Part shown: positions 26,908 through 34,655 of the stretch, piece after piece
How the letters are laid out: each line of letters opens with the position of its first letter
Position numbering within the stretch: the stretch's first letter is position 1
Assembly: GCA_009692945.1 (NCBI GenBank)
Contig: SHYD01000009.1
Coordinates: 1 to 49,774, forward strand
DNA: 49,774 nucleotides
Reading direction: 5' to 3'
Source of the DNA: Dehalococcoidia bacterium
GTDB lineage: Bacteria > Chloroflexota > Dehalococcoidia > SHYD01
Made by a program: the position numbers and the translations under genes
Notes under the pieces: model-generated
Told to the model about the DNA's origin: nothing
The model's input: only the letters and a program-made list of their open reading frames with translations
Databases searched by the model: none

Positions 26908-26995
26908 AGGCGTGCAGAGGGCGCAGCCCTTTGCCGGGGGTTCTTGGGCGTGTCCCCCAAGAATAAAATCCTCCCTCTCTTGGGGGGTGGGGTTC
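26908..26995 (+). repeat. Two-hairpin dispersed repeat, copy R5
   Basis: Stem 1 AGGGC/GCCCT, stem 2 CTTGGG/CCCAAG, then AATAAAATCCTCCCTCTC and GGGGGGTGGGG. It sits inside the nitrile hydratase operon between nthB and nthA, ending 38 nt before the nthA ATG. Confidence 0.75.
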
Positions 26996-27032
26996 CGACA
27001 GGTGGTAATGGCATATCAAGGAGGACCGAACC

Positions 27033-27653
27033 ATGAGCGGCGATCACCACGGCCACCACCCCGAGCCGGAGTCCCCCGCTGCGTTGCGGGCCAGAGCCAT
27101 AGAATCGCTGCTGGTCGAAAAGGGGCTCATCTCGACCGACGCCATCGACCTCATCGTCCGGGCCTACGAGCAGGACATCGGGCCGATGAACGGCGCGCGG
27201 GTCGTCGCGAAGGCTTGGACCGACTCCGCTTATAAGGACCGGTTGCTGACCGACGGCACCGACGCGATCGCTGAACTGGGATACGGCGGCAACCAGGGCG
27301 CCGAGATCGTGGTGCTGGAGAACACTGCCACCGTCCACAACGTGGTGGTGTGCACCCTGTGCTCCTGCTACCCCTGGCCGGTGCTCGGTCTCCCGCCCTC
27401 GTGGTACAAGTCGGCGCCCTACCGCTCCCGGGTGGTGCGGGAGCCGCGCTCCGTGTTGCGGGAGTTCGGCCTGGAACTCGGTCCTGAGGTCGAGGTGCGG
27501 GTGTGGGACAGCACCGCCGAGGTGCGCTACATGGTGCTACCGGAGCGCCCCGCCGGCGCCGAAAGCCTGAGCGAGCCCGAACTGGCGGCGCTGGTCACCC
27601 GTGATGCGATGATCGGAGTGGTCAAGGTGCAGGCCCCGGCGTTGGCGCGGTGA
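27033..27653 (+). CDS. nthA: Nitrile hydratase alpha subunit, cobalt type
   Basis: 206 aa. It carries the metal site in VCTLCSC (Cys107-Cys112), where Thr at the second position marks the cobalt type (iron types have Ser). [15 protein letters not shown] and [14 protein letters not shown] are typical. The two outer cysteines are normally oxidised after synthesis. CAAGGAGG lies 8 nt before the ATG. The His-rich start (MSGDHHGHH) is variable in the family. It should act in the cytoplasm with nthB and the activator gene downstream. Confidence 0.95.
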   Translation: MSGDHHGHHPEPESPAALRARAIESLLVEKGLISTDAIDLIVRAYEQDIGPMNGARVVAKAWTDSAYKDRLLTDGTDAIAELGYGGNQGAEIVVLENTATVHNVVVCTLCSCYPWPVLGLPPSWYKSAPYRSRVVREPRSVLREFGLELGPEVEVRVWDSTAEVRYMVLPERPAGAESLSEPELAALVTRDAMIGVVKVQAPALAR

Positions 27654-27671
27654 CCGGGGAATGCACGAGGC

Positions 27672-27699
27672 GTAGGGGCGGGTTTGAAACCCGCCCTCT
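27672..27699. repeat. GTAGGGGCGGGTTT palindrome, copy 3
   Basis: GTAGGGGCGGGTTT and AAACCCGCCC nearly repeat the palindrome at 18494-18522, with the last arm degraded. It lies between nthA and the activator gene. Confidence 0.75.
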
Positions 27700-27762
27700 T
27701 GCCGAGGTGTGGGTGACCCCACGAACAACAAACCCACACCCACTCCAATGGAGGTGATACCT

Positions 27763-28113
27763 TTGACCCCTGAACCGAGCCCCGAGATCAGCGAGATGGA
27801 GGGAGCGGCGGCACTCCCCCGCAAGAACGGCGAGTTGGTGTTCGAAGCGCCCTGGGAGGGCCGTGCCTTCGGCATCGCGGTGGCGCTCAACGAGCAGGGC
27901 CTCTATCCCTGGCGGTCGTTCCGGAACAGCCTGGTCGACCGCACTGTCACCGACGACGCCGCAGGCGGCATCACTCCCTACTACGAGAAGTGGCTGGCGG
28001 CGCTGGAAACGCTGCTGCTCCAGCAGGGCGTGGTCAGCGCCGCCGAACTGGCCACCCGCACTGAGCAATACGCCACCGGCGCCCGCGATGACGACTGGGA
28101 CCACGAGGACTGA
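27763..28113 (+). CDS. Nitrile hydratase accessory/activator protein (beta-like)
   Basis: 116 aa. The segment NGELVFEAPWEGRAFGIAVAL, with YYEKWLAALETLLLQQGVVS, resembles the N-terminal half of nitrile hydratase beta, as in the 14-kDa activators that exchange cobalt into the alpha subunit. The start is TTG 27763, with a near-perfect GGAGGTGAT 4 nt upstream; earlier ATGs at 27709 and 27748 are less likely. The acidic tail (DDDWDHED) may help bind metal (inference). It completes an amidohydrolase-nthB-nthA-activator cluster. Confidence 0.82.
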   Translation: MTPEPSPEISEMEGAAALPRKNGELVFEAPWEGRAFGIAVALNEQGLYPWRSFRNSLVDRTVTDDAAGGITPYYEKWLAALETLLLQQGVVSAAELATRTEQYATGARDDDWDHED

Positions 28114-28239
28114 AGCCAGCTCCGGCCAGTGCCTGCAACGCGGTGCCGGGACCGTGGATGATCCGGGCGACGACAAAGGACGGCTCCAAGATTCAGCGCA
28201 TGCCAGCCGCCATCCCACGCAAAATTTTCCAACCTATGG

Positions 28240-28728
28240 TTGTCCAAACAGCCGTACGTGGTCGCCCTCCTCGTTTGGCTGTTTGCGTTTAGCTCTCTAG
28301 CGTTGGTGGCAGTACGAACGAACACGGTAGGAACAGGGTTGTTCATGAATCCTGCCATCTTACTCGGTGATTTTACGTTACTCCCAGCAATCGCTTTTTT
28401 GATTACCCGCTCCTCCCGCAGTACGAAAATGTGGGACGCTGTTTTGCCGAGTTCGAAATGGAGCGTCGGTACAGCTACTTTGACGCTTCTCCTGACAGTA
28501 ATATCGGGTATTTACTTTGGGCTCGTAAACTCATGGTGGATGTTCCACGGGCTTTTCTATTGGCTTATGGCCTATATGATTGGATCTTTTTTGTTGAGGG
28601 GGCTATTGTTGTTCTTGCGGGGCGTCATCGAACCAAGACTCGTTTTAACATCGTGCTTGGTCTGCGTTTTTGTTCTCCTGCACCAGTACCTGGGTATCGC
28701 TTTTCCTAAGGTATTTCCAATGCGGTGA
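28240..28728 (+). CDS. Small membrane protein of unknown function
   Basis: 162 aa with about four or five hydrophobic segments (near residues 8-24, 38-56, 74-95, 100-124 and 138-155). No family is recognised. The base composition is clearly lower in GC than the neighbouring genes, and codons such as TTT, ATT and TTG are frequent, which suggests acquisition. The start is uncertain; TTG 28240 opens the frame, without a clear Shine-Dalgarno. It follows the nitrile hydratase cluster but nothing ties it to that function. Confidence 0.6.
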   Translation: MSKQPYVVALLVWLFAFSSLALVAVRTNTVGTGLFMNPAILLGDFTLLPAIAFLITRSSRSTKMWDAVLPSSKWSVGTATLTLLLTVISGIYFGLVNSWWMFHGLFYWLMAYMIGSFLLRGLLLFLRGVIEPRLVLTSCLVCVFVLLHQYLGIAFPKVFPMR

Positions 28729-28847
28729 TGCGAGGCTGACATCAGAAATTGTGGCGATTGGGCCTCCGGGCGATGAAGATGACGCCCAGCCTCGAACGGG
28801 CGCTGCGGGCCAACGGGGTGGTGGGGTAGTGCAATGTTCAAGGTACT

Positions 28848-28902
28848 AAATCTGCGCAATTCTGCGCAATCTGCGGATGACTAAATCTGTGAAAATCTGT
28901 GG
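28848..28902. repeat. AATCTGCG-type repeat cluster
   Basis: Tandem units AATCTGCGC, AATTCTGCGC, AATCTGCGGATGA, AATCTGTG and AATCTGTGG. They lie immediately before the methyltransferase gene, whose reading frame can be extended through them, giving a misleading longer N-terminus. Confidence 0.8.
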
Positions 28903-28930
28903 ATCAACTCTGGTTGAAATGCCGGGAGCC

Positions 28931-29758
28931 ATGACCAACGACTACACGACAGGCGTGAACCAGCACTACGGCCGCAGCGGCCTGCTCGGCCGCATCGACG
29001 CCGCGCTACGGGCCGCTGGTAAGGATCCTGCCCACCTGTCCCAGGCCGACCTGGGTCCGGTCGATCAGTTTCATGGCGGCGGCCTTCCCGCCACCCGCTC
29101 GCTGGCGCGGCTGGCTGGGTTGCAGCCAGGGACCGCGGTGCTGGACGTGGGGGGCGGGTTCGGCGGCCCGGCCCGAACCCTCGCCACCGAATTCGGCTGC
29201 CGGGTGACGGTGGTCGACCTCACCGAGGAGTACTGCCGGGTGGGAGAGGAACTCACCGCCCGCCTGGGGCTGGGAGACAGCGTCAGCTTCCACCACGGGA
29301 ACGCGTTGGAACTGACCTTCCCGGACGCCTCGTTCGATGTGGTATGGACCCAGAACAGCACTATGAACATCCAGGACCGGGCCTCGTTATACCAGGGGTT
29401 CAGGCGGGTGCTGAAGCCCGGCGGCGTCTACGCCGTGCAGGAGGTTATGGCAGGGCTGGTACAACCCGCGCACTACCCGGTGCCATGGGCGCAGGAAGCC
29501 GCGCTCAGCTTCCTCTACCCGCCGGAACGGGTGCGGGCCTGGCTCGAAGGGGCCGGGTTCCGGGCCGAGGCGTGGGCCGACGAGACCCATAACACCCGTC
29601 CGGCGGGGCCGCCGCCTGCCGCGCCCGCACCCGGCGCTCTCCCTGCGGCGGTCGATCTGGTCCACGGGGCCGATACCGCCAAGATGCAACGGTGCAACCT
29701 CGCCAACCAGAACGAGAACCGGGTGGTGGTGGTGCAAGCGCTGCTGCGGCGGGGGTGA
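28931..29758 (+). CDS. SAM-dependent methyltransferase
   Basis: 275 aa, class I fold. Motif I is VLDVGGGFGGPARTLA, followed by VTVVDLTEEYCRVGEEL and the FPDASFDVVWTQN motif, as in the UbiE/COQ5 and glycine/sarcosine/dimethylglycine methyltransferase-like groups. ATG 28931 with GGGAG upstream is preferred over the ATG at 28877, which lies in repeat DNA. The methyl acceptor is unknown; small-molecule or amine methylation is plausible. Confidence 0.87.
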   Translation: MTNDYTTGVNQHYGRSGLLGRIDAALRAAGKDPAHLSQADLGPVDQFHGGGLPATRSLARLAGLQPGTAVLDVGGGFGGPARTLATEFGCRVTVVDLTEEYCRVGEELTARLGLGDSVSFHHGNALELTFPDASFDVVWTQNSTMNIQDRASLYQGFRRVLKPGGVYAVQEVMAGLVQPAHYPVPWAQEAALSFLYPPERVRAWLEGAGFRAEAWADETHNTRPAGPPPAAPAPGALPAAVDLVHGADTAKMQRCNLANQNENRVVVVQALLRRG

Positions 29759-29777
29759 ATGTCGGGAAGTCTATGGA

Positions 29778-29799
29778 TTGAATTCCGATCCCGTATAAT
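29778..29799 (+). promoter_or_regulatory. Possible promoter of the MBL hydrolase gene (strong -10)
   Basis: A perfect -10 TATAAT (29794-29799) lies 56 nt before the TTG start. TTGAAT occurs only 10 nt upstream of it, which is too close for a -35, so the -35 is weak or extended. Confidence 0.35.
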
Positions 29800-29855
29800 C
29801 TAGCGTGCACCGGACCGTACCCTCACGGCCGTGACGCTGCCCTCAAGGACTCCCC

Positions 29856-30986
29856 TTGGTCTCCGATCTGACGGCGCTCCAGCCCATCCACGTGGGCTTC
29901 ACCAACTGCTTCCCCATCGATACCGGCGACGGCCTGGTGCTCATCGACACCGGGCTGGACACCGACCAGAACTGGGACCGCCTCACCAAAGGGCTCGAAG
30001 AGCGGGGCCGGTCGATCAAAGACGTGCGCTGGGTGCTGCTGACCCACGCCCACACCGACCACTGCGGGCTGGTGCACCGGGTGAAGGAAGCCTCCAACGC
30101 CCAGATCATCATCCACCAACTCGAGGCCTTCTTCCTGCGCCAGGGGAGCCATCACCGCAGCAGCAACCAGGCGCAGTTCACCCGCCTATTCCTGGAGCAC
30201 GGCGTGCCGGAGCAACTCGTATCGTGGCTGTTCCGCATGGGCTCCCGCGCTTGGGGGCGCCGCTGGGAGGCCGACCCTCCACTGTTCGGCCCGGAGCCGG
30301 AGCACACGCTGCGCTGGGAGGCACTGGAAGCGGCGGAGGTGACCGAGCAGGACCGGCAGGGGCCCGACGCCGGGCATGCCGTCCCCGTCTCACGGCGGGA
30401 CGAGCGTTCGCCCAACGTGTGGCGTTTCAAGGGGCTGGAGCCCGACGTCACCTTCGACGACGACCAGCACATCGAACTGGGCGAGCTGCGGCTGCGTTCG
30501 TTCTACACCCCCGGGCACACCCCGGGCCACGCCTGCTTCTACCATGAGGAGAGCCGGGTGTTCTTCGCCGGCGACCATATCCTCAAGCGGATCACGCCTA
30601 ACCCGGGGCTCTATTTCGTTTACAACCTGTACGAGCGCCGCAGCAAGAGCCTGCCCGACTACATCCGCTCGTTGATGGCGGTACGGAACGTTCCCTGCGT
30701 GCGGGTGCTGGGCGCTCACGAGTCTGAAATGCCTAACATGGAGTACGCGGTGGACCGCATCGTGATGCACCACGAACGGCGGGCCCGGACCGCCATGAGC
30801 GCGGTGCGCCACGGCCGGAACACCACCTACGGGCTGCTGCCGGTGCTGTTCCCCACGCTACGGGCCTCGGCCCTATTCCCGGCCCTGGGCGAGACGCTGG
30901 GGCACCTCGACCTGCTGGAGGAGCAGGGCCAGGTGGTCCCCGAGATGGTCTCCGGCCGCTACATCTACCGCCCCCTCGGCGATTGA
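29856..30986 (+). CDS. MBL-fold metallohydrolase (glyoxalase II-like)
   Basis: 376 aa. The metal motif is LLTHAHTDHCG (His64, His66, Asp68, His69), followed by a long alpha-helical insert (about residues 90-185), then FYTPGHTPGHACFYH, FFAGDHIL and LGAHESEM. The large insert and C-terminal domain resemble hydrolases acting on thioesters or lactones in catabolic clusters; the substrate is unknown. The start is TTG 29856 with AAGGA 6 nt upstream. Confidence 0.88.
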   Translation: MVSDLTALQPIHVGFTNCFPIDTGDGLVLIDTGLDTDQNWDRLTKGLEERGRSIKDVRWVLLTHAHTDHCGLVHRVKEASNAQIIIHQLEAFFLRQGSHHRSSNQAQFTRLFLEHGVPEQLVSWLFRMGSRAWGRRWEADPPLFGPEPEHTLRWEALEAAEVTEQDRQGPDAGHAVPVSRRDERSPNVWRFKGLEPDVTFDDDQHIELGELRLRSFYTPGHTPGHACFYHEESRVFFAGDHILKRITPNPGLYFVYNLYERRSKSLPDYIRSLMAVRNVPCVRVLGAHESEMPNMEYAVDRIVMHHERRARTAMSAVRHGRNTTYGLLPVLFPTLRASALFPALGETLGHLDLLEEQGQVVPEMVSGRYIYRPLGD

Positions 30987-31023
30987 GTAACTACTCAGTC
31001 TGGTGCGTTGCGGCCTGGCCGTT

Positions 31024-31115
31024 CACCCCACCCCCCGAGAGAAAGAAAAGTTTTTGTTCCTGGGGGAACACCCCCAGGCCCCCGGCAGGATGGCGTCGCC
31101 CCCTGCACCCCCGCG
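31024..31115 (-). repeat. Two-hairpin dispersed repeat, copy R6
   Basis: On the minus strand: stem 2 CCTGGGGG/CCCCCAGG, AACAAAAACTTTTCTTTCTC tract and GGGGGGTGGGG. It lies between the MBL gene's 3' end and the MFS gene and points back toward the MBL stop codon. Frames read across it give false N-terminal extensions of the MFS gene. Confidence 0.72.
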
Positions 31116-31187
31116 TCCGACCCCCGAACACTGAGCCGTCACGCGATTGACCCAAACGGCCAACAGGCGACACCCGAAACGGCGCCG

Positions 31188-32447
31188 GTGACGCGACCCC
31201 GCTTCTTCTACGGTTGGTGGGTGGTCATGGCATGCGCCCTGATCACACTGGTCAGCGGCTCCACCTTCTACTACGGCTTCGGGGCGCTGTTCGACCCCAT
31301 CATCGACGAGTTCGGCTGGAGCACCACCGCCACCGCCCTCGCATTCTCGCTCCGCTCCGAGGCGGCTGCGGTGGGGTCGCCCATCACCGGGTTCTTGGTC
31401 GACCGCTTCGGACCCCGCAAGGTGATGATGGGCGGCGTGTTGACCGCGGTCCTGGGCATGCTGTGGTTCAGCCGGATGGACTCGCTGTTCCCTTTCTACG
31501 CCTCGGTATTCGTCATCGCCCTCGGGAACAGTGGAACGGACAGCCGCATCGGTGGGTTGGCGGTCTCGTATTGGTTCATCCGCCGCCGGACCCGGGCCAT
31601 CGCGGTGCTCACGCTCGGCATTGGGCTCAGCGGGTTCGTCGTCCCGGCAGTGGCCTGGATGGTCTCGACCCACGGTTGGCGGGCCGCGGTGGTGGCGATG
31701 GCGTGGGCGCTGTTGGTGGTTGCGTTCCCGCTCACCCTGCTGGTGCGGGATAACCCGGAGCGCCATGGGCTGCGCCCCGACGGCGATCCGCCCCACCCGC
31801 CTTCGACCCCCGGCACGGGTTACCAGCAGGAGCGCAGCGTGTTCACCGAACACGACCTGTCGTTGCGGCAGGCGGTGCGAGGGCGGGCATTCTGGCTGCT
31901 GTCGCTCGCCTTCGCCCTCAGCACCATGGGGTCGAGCGCGTACACCGTGCTCATCATCCCGGCGCTGCTCCACGCAGGCCACTCCCACGAGATCGCGGCG
32001 CTGGCGGCGGCGGGCGTCCCCATGCTCTCGCTGCCCGGCCGCGCGATGACCGGGGTTCTGGGCGACCGGTTCGACAAACGGAAGGTGGTGGCGGGCACCT
32101 TTACGGTCCAGGCGGTGGGGACGCTGGTGCTGGCCGCGGCCGACGCCGGGGCGCCGGTGGTGCTGCTCAGCCTGCTGCTGTTCGCCCCCGGATTCGGCGC
32201 CTTCCTGCCGCTGCGCACGCCTATCCAGGCCGAACAGTTCGGCCTCAAGGCGCTGGGCAGCATCCAGGGATCGATCCTGGGCGTCGCCACTATCGGAGGC
32301 TTCATCGGGCCGGTGTTCACCGGGGCCGTGGTGGACCTGACCGGCAGCTATGGGCCCGCGTTCGCAGCGTTGAGCGTATGCCTCGCGCTGGCCGCGCCGC
32401 TGGTGCTGGCGCTACCGAAACCGGCGCTGGAGCCCTGGCGCGAGTGA
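31188..32447 (+). CDS. MFS transporter (oxalate/formate antiporter-like)
   Basis: About 419 aa with some 12 hydrophobic segments. It has RFFYGWWVVMACALITLVSG near the start, the loop DRFGPRKVMMGG (MFS signature between TM2 and TM3) and its second-half counterpart DRFDKRKVVAG. It probably exports or imports an organic acid by proton coupling. GTG 31188 is taken as start because upstream frame is repeat R6; the Shine-Dalgarno is weak. A hairpin terminator follows the stop. Confidence 0.85.
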   Translation: MTRPRFFYGWWVVMACALITLVSGSTFYYGFGALFDPIIDEFGWSTTATALAFSLRSEAAAVGSPITGFLVDRFGPRKVMMGGVLTAVLGMLWFSRMDSLFPFYASVFVIALGNSGTDSRIGGLAVSYWFIRRRTRAIAVLTLGIGLSGFVVPAVAWMVSTHGWRAAVVAMAWALLVVAFPLTLLVRDNPERHGLRPDGDPPHPPSTPGTGYQQERSVFTEHDLSLRQAVRGRAFWLLSLAFALSTMGSSAYTVLIIPALLHAGHSHEIAALAAAGVPMLSLPGRAMTGVLGDRFDKRKVVAGTFTVQAVGTLVLAAADAGAPVVLLSLLLFAPGFGAFLPLRTPIQAEQFGLKALGSIQGSILGVATIGGFIGPVFTGAVVDLTGSYGPAFAALSVCLALAAPLVLALPKPALEPWRE

Positions 32448-32480
32448 GCGGAGACGATCCAGCCCCCAGGAGGGCAGCAA

Positions 32481-32520
32481 CCGAAAAGGGATGGGTAACA
32501 CTGTCCCCACCCCTTTTCGG
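32481..32520. terminator. Bidirectional terminator between converging genes
   Basis: CCGAAAAGGG and CCCTTTTCGG form a 10-bp perfect stem, extended by TGGG/CCCA inside, with a 10-nt loop. A/T-rich arm parts could serve either strand. It lies between the MFS gene and the minus-strand solute-binding protein gene. Confidence 0.65.
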
Positions 32521-32545
32521 CTCGAAGTCTGCGTGCTGCGGCGCG

Positions 32546-33730
32546 TTACTTGATGACCTCTTTGGTCAGCGCGTAGATCCGGTTGACCTCTTCCAGTTGG
32601 GCCTCAGCCTCGATGGTGGGATACGTCCTGCCGGCGGTCGGCAGGTACCGGGGATTGCCGGGAGGCACGCCATCGGTGCGCCGGCTATTCTGGCCGGTGA
32701 ACTTGGCCCAGTTGGTCTGGCCCTCCTTGGTGAACAGCCAGTTGATGAACAGCTTGGCAGCGTTGGGGTGCGGCCCGCGTTCGATGCGGTAGGTGTTGCT
32801 GGTGGAGAGCAGGAAAGTGCCGCCGTCGATCTCCAGGAATTTCAGGTTCTTGCCAAGCCCCTGCGCCTCGAAGTCCAGGAAGGCGTCGGCGTTGGGAACA
32901 CCGATACCGATGGGGTACTGGCCCTTCACCATGAACTCGGTGCCCTGGCGCAGGTCGCGCACCAGCACTGGTTCCTGCTCGCCGTACAGCTTGCGGACGA
33001 ACTCTTCACCGCCGGTGCGCTTCATGTCCAACACGTTCCAGGCCACGCCGACGGAACGGGGGTCGAGACTCAGGATCTTGCCCTTCCACTTGGGGTTCAA
33101 CAGGTCCTTGATGCCGCTGATCTCGGTGGCGCCCACCTGATCGGTGTTGATCCACAGCCCCAGGTTCCGGTCGAAGGTGGGGGCGTACATCATGCGCTTT
33201 TCTTTGTCGAGGAAGCCCGCCTCGAAGCCGCCGGACCACACCTTGTCGTCGATCACGTCGCCGCGGAAGATCAACGGGCGCACCGGCTCGAGGGCGTTGG
33301 CCGGCCGGAGGTTGATGAGGGGGGTGGTCACGGTCGCCAGCATCAAATCTTGGCTGTAGACGCCGCCCTGACGCTCCTGAATGATCTTGGGGACGATGGC
33401 GCTGGCGTTACCGGCTGTGTGTTGCACCATGATGCCTGGGAAAGCGGCCTCGAAAGTGTCCAGGAACTTACGAAACTGTGATCCCGGGTAGGTGATGACG
33501 GCGACCTCTTTCTCCTTCTTCGCCGCCTCCACCAGCGTGTCCCATTCCTTCTCCCATGCGGCCTTGGCGGGTGCGGCCGCGGGCGCCGCCTGCCCGCTGC
33601 GAGCCGGATCGCTGGCCGGGGCCGCGGCCGGGGCGCACGCCGCAACGGCGGCCGCGGCGCCGGCCAGCGATCCGGCTCGCAGGAAACCGCGGCGGCTGAT
33701 ATCGTGCTGGTTCTCGTTGGAAACGGTCAT
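32546..33730 (-). CDS. Extracellular solute-binding lipoprotein (family 1 type)
   Basis: 394 aa, paralogue of the proteins at 12593, 37453 and 41470. It has a twin-arginine motif (SRRGFLRAG), a lipobox ending AVAAC, an Ala/Pro linker and a binding fold beginning AAWEKEWDTLVEAAKKEKEV; ERGPHPNAAKLFINWLFTKE is conserved among the paralogues. GGGAGGA lies 4 nt before ATG 33730. The signal-peptide and linker codons contain a 22-bp perfect inverted repeat. No transporter permease or ATPase is nearby. Confidence 0.9.
   Translation of the reverse strand: MTVSNENQHDISRRGFLRAGSLAGAAAAVAACAPAAAPASDPARSGQAAPAAAPAKAAWEKEWDTLVEAAKKEKEVAVITYPGSQFRKFLDTFEAAFPGIMVQHTAGNASAIVPKIIQERQGGVYSQDLMLATVTTPLINLRPANALEPVRPLIFRGDVIDDKVWSGGFEAGFLDKEKRMMYAPTFDRNLGLWINTDQVGATEISGIKDLLNPKWKGKILSLDPRSVGVAWNVLDMKRTGGEEFVRKLYGEQEPVLVRDLRQGTEFMVKGQYPIGIGVPNADAFLDFEAQGLGKNLKFLEIDGGTFLLSTSNTYRIERGPHPNAAKLFINWLFTKEGQTNWAKFTGQNSRRTDGVPPGNPRYLPTAGRTYPTIEAEAQLEEVNRIYALTKEVIK
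33597..33682. repeat. 22-bp inverted repeat within the signal-peptide/linker codons
   Basis: CTGCGAGCCGGATCGCTGGC plus CG at 33597-33618 is repeated as its exact reverse complement at 33661-33682, with 42 nt between. It encodes LRAGSLAG on one side of the lipobox and PASDPARS on the other. The mRNA could form a long hairpin about 50 nt after the start codon. Confidence 0.9.
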
Positions 33731-33820
33731 CGGTTCCTCCCTCATAAACGCTACGTTCGCGTAACAATCGATCCAGGTAACGCCAGCACTGCTGCCCTGG
33801 CGCTGCGCCGAGTGCACCAG

Positions 33821-33848
33821 CTTATACATGGGCCGCGGGCGCGGTCAA
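33821..33848 (-). promoter_or_regulatory. Predicted promoter of the solute-binding protein gene
   Basis: On the minus strand a -35 TTGACC (33848-33843) and a -10 TATAAG (33826-33821) are separated by 16 nt. The leader would be about 85 nt. Repeat R7 lies about 80 nt upstream of the -35. Confidence 0.6.
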
Positions 33849-33927
33849 GTGTCTGTACTCGTCTCGTCTCGTCGTAACTGCTCTTTGGGGGACGAGTTGT
33901 CGCTAACACAGGCGGTCACCACTTTTT

Positions 33928-34018
33928 TGCCCCTCCCCGCAAAAAAGAGGGGTTATATTCTTTTGGGGTCACCCCCCAAATCCCCCGCCAAAGGCCCGCT
34001 GCCCTCTGGGCTCCTGCG
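33928..34018 (-). repeat. Two-hairpin dispersed repeat, copy R7
   Basis: On the minus strand: stem 2 TTGGGG/CCCCAA, AGAATATAACCCCTC, a T-rich tract and GGGGAGGGGC. It points toward the solute-binding protein gene at 32546-33730. Stem 1 is poorly conserved here. Confidence 0.65.
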
Positions 34019-34308
34019 CCCAAGGTCTCTGACCTGATTGTCCGTTGCTTCTATGGCTCACCCGTGGTAGTTTAGGCAGCGCCAGGGTGCATGCACTCAG
34101 TGGCTATCGTGGTCAGGGGAGGTGTCCGATGATCTACGATCGAACCATTCGGGAACTGGCCTGCGTATGGCAGGTTGACGTGTGAGCCTCGCCCAGCCGA
34201 GGCCGACCACCCTTCGCAGCGCCCCGTAGTAGTGCAGAGGCCCGAACCCTGAATGGGCCGCCGTTGCGGAAGTGATTCCCGCGAGTGGGGCGGGCGAAGT
34301 TTGCATCG

Positions 34309-34360
34309 AGATAACCACAGGAGCCCCGCAGCTTATGCTGTGGGGCTCCTGTGGTTATCT
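34309..34360. other. 24-bp near-perfect hairpin
   Basis: AGATAACCACAGGAGCCCC plus GCAGC (34309-34332) pairs with 34337-34360 around a TTAT loop, with one G-T mismatch. The stem is much longer than usual for a terminator and lacks a clean T-run. The 290 nt before it (34019-34308) contain no convincing gene but several short complementary stretches, so it may be the end of a structured RNA or a relic of a mobile element. Confidence 0.6.
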
Positions 34361-34390
34361 ATTCAGCGTCAGGGGGTCAGGGGATATGAG

Positions 34391-34470
34391 CCACTCCCCC
34401 CCCCGGCAGAGGGCTGCCGCCCTCGTGCACTCCCACTCCTGAGCCCGGCCGCCCCTCAACAGTGAATTCT
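34391..34470 (-). repeat. Two-hairpin dispersed repeat, copy R8 (internally deleted)
   Basis: On the minus strand: GTGCACGAGGGCGGCAGCCC and the tail found in R3 (CTCAACAGTGAATTCTTAC at 34456-34474), but stem 2 and the pyrimidine tract are missing. This marks the 5' half of the element. Confidence 0.65.
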
Positions 34471-34489
34471 TACCTTCTGTGATCACGGC

Positions 34490-34518
34490 TTGACCGGAGC
34501 GTTCGCGACCAGCATGAT
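34490..34518 (+). promoter_or_regulatory. Weak promoter candidate for the first acyl-CoA dehydrogenase pair
   Basis: A -35 TTGACC (34490-34495) and a poor -10 CATGAT (34513-34518) are separated by 17 nt. The leader would be about 130 nt and would include a 17-nt direct repeat. Confidence 0.3.
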
Positions 34519-34537
34519 AGAAAGTTGGCGGAGCGCC

Positions 34538-34573
34538 GCGCCACCCTCTCGCAACAGCGCCACCCTCTCGCAA
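34538..34573. repeat. 17-nt tandem direct repeat
   Basis: GCGCCACCCTCTCGCAA occurs twice with a 2-nt spacer (34538-34554 and 34557-34573), in the leader of the acyl-CoA dehydrogenase pair. It could be an operator or slippage product; nothing decides. Confidence 0.6.
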
Positions 34574-34655
34574 TTGACACCCTCCCCATCCGATCCCCAC
34601 ACTCGGGGCATCACCGGACGGGAATCCCCCCTCGGCCTGCCATAAGGAGTGCGTC

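Noticed and set aside
28877-28930. Longer N-terminus of the methyltransferase
   Set aside because: It is a translation of AATCTGTG-type repeats.
31008-31187. Sixty-residue N-terminal extension of the MFS transporter
   Set aside because: It reads through repeat R6, has no membrane-protein character and lacks a ribosome-binding site.
34097-34318. 73-codon minus-strand frame
   Set aside because: No ribosome-binding site or family; the stretch looks structured rather than coding.
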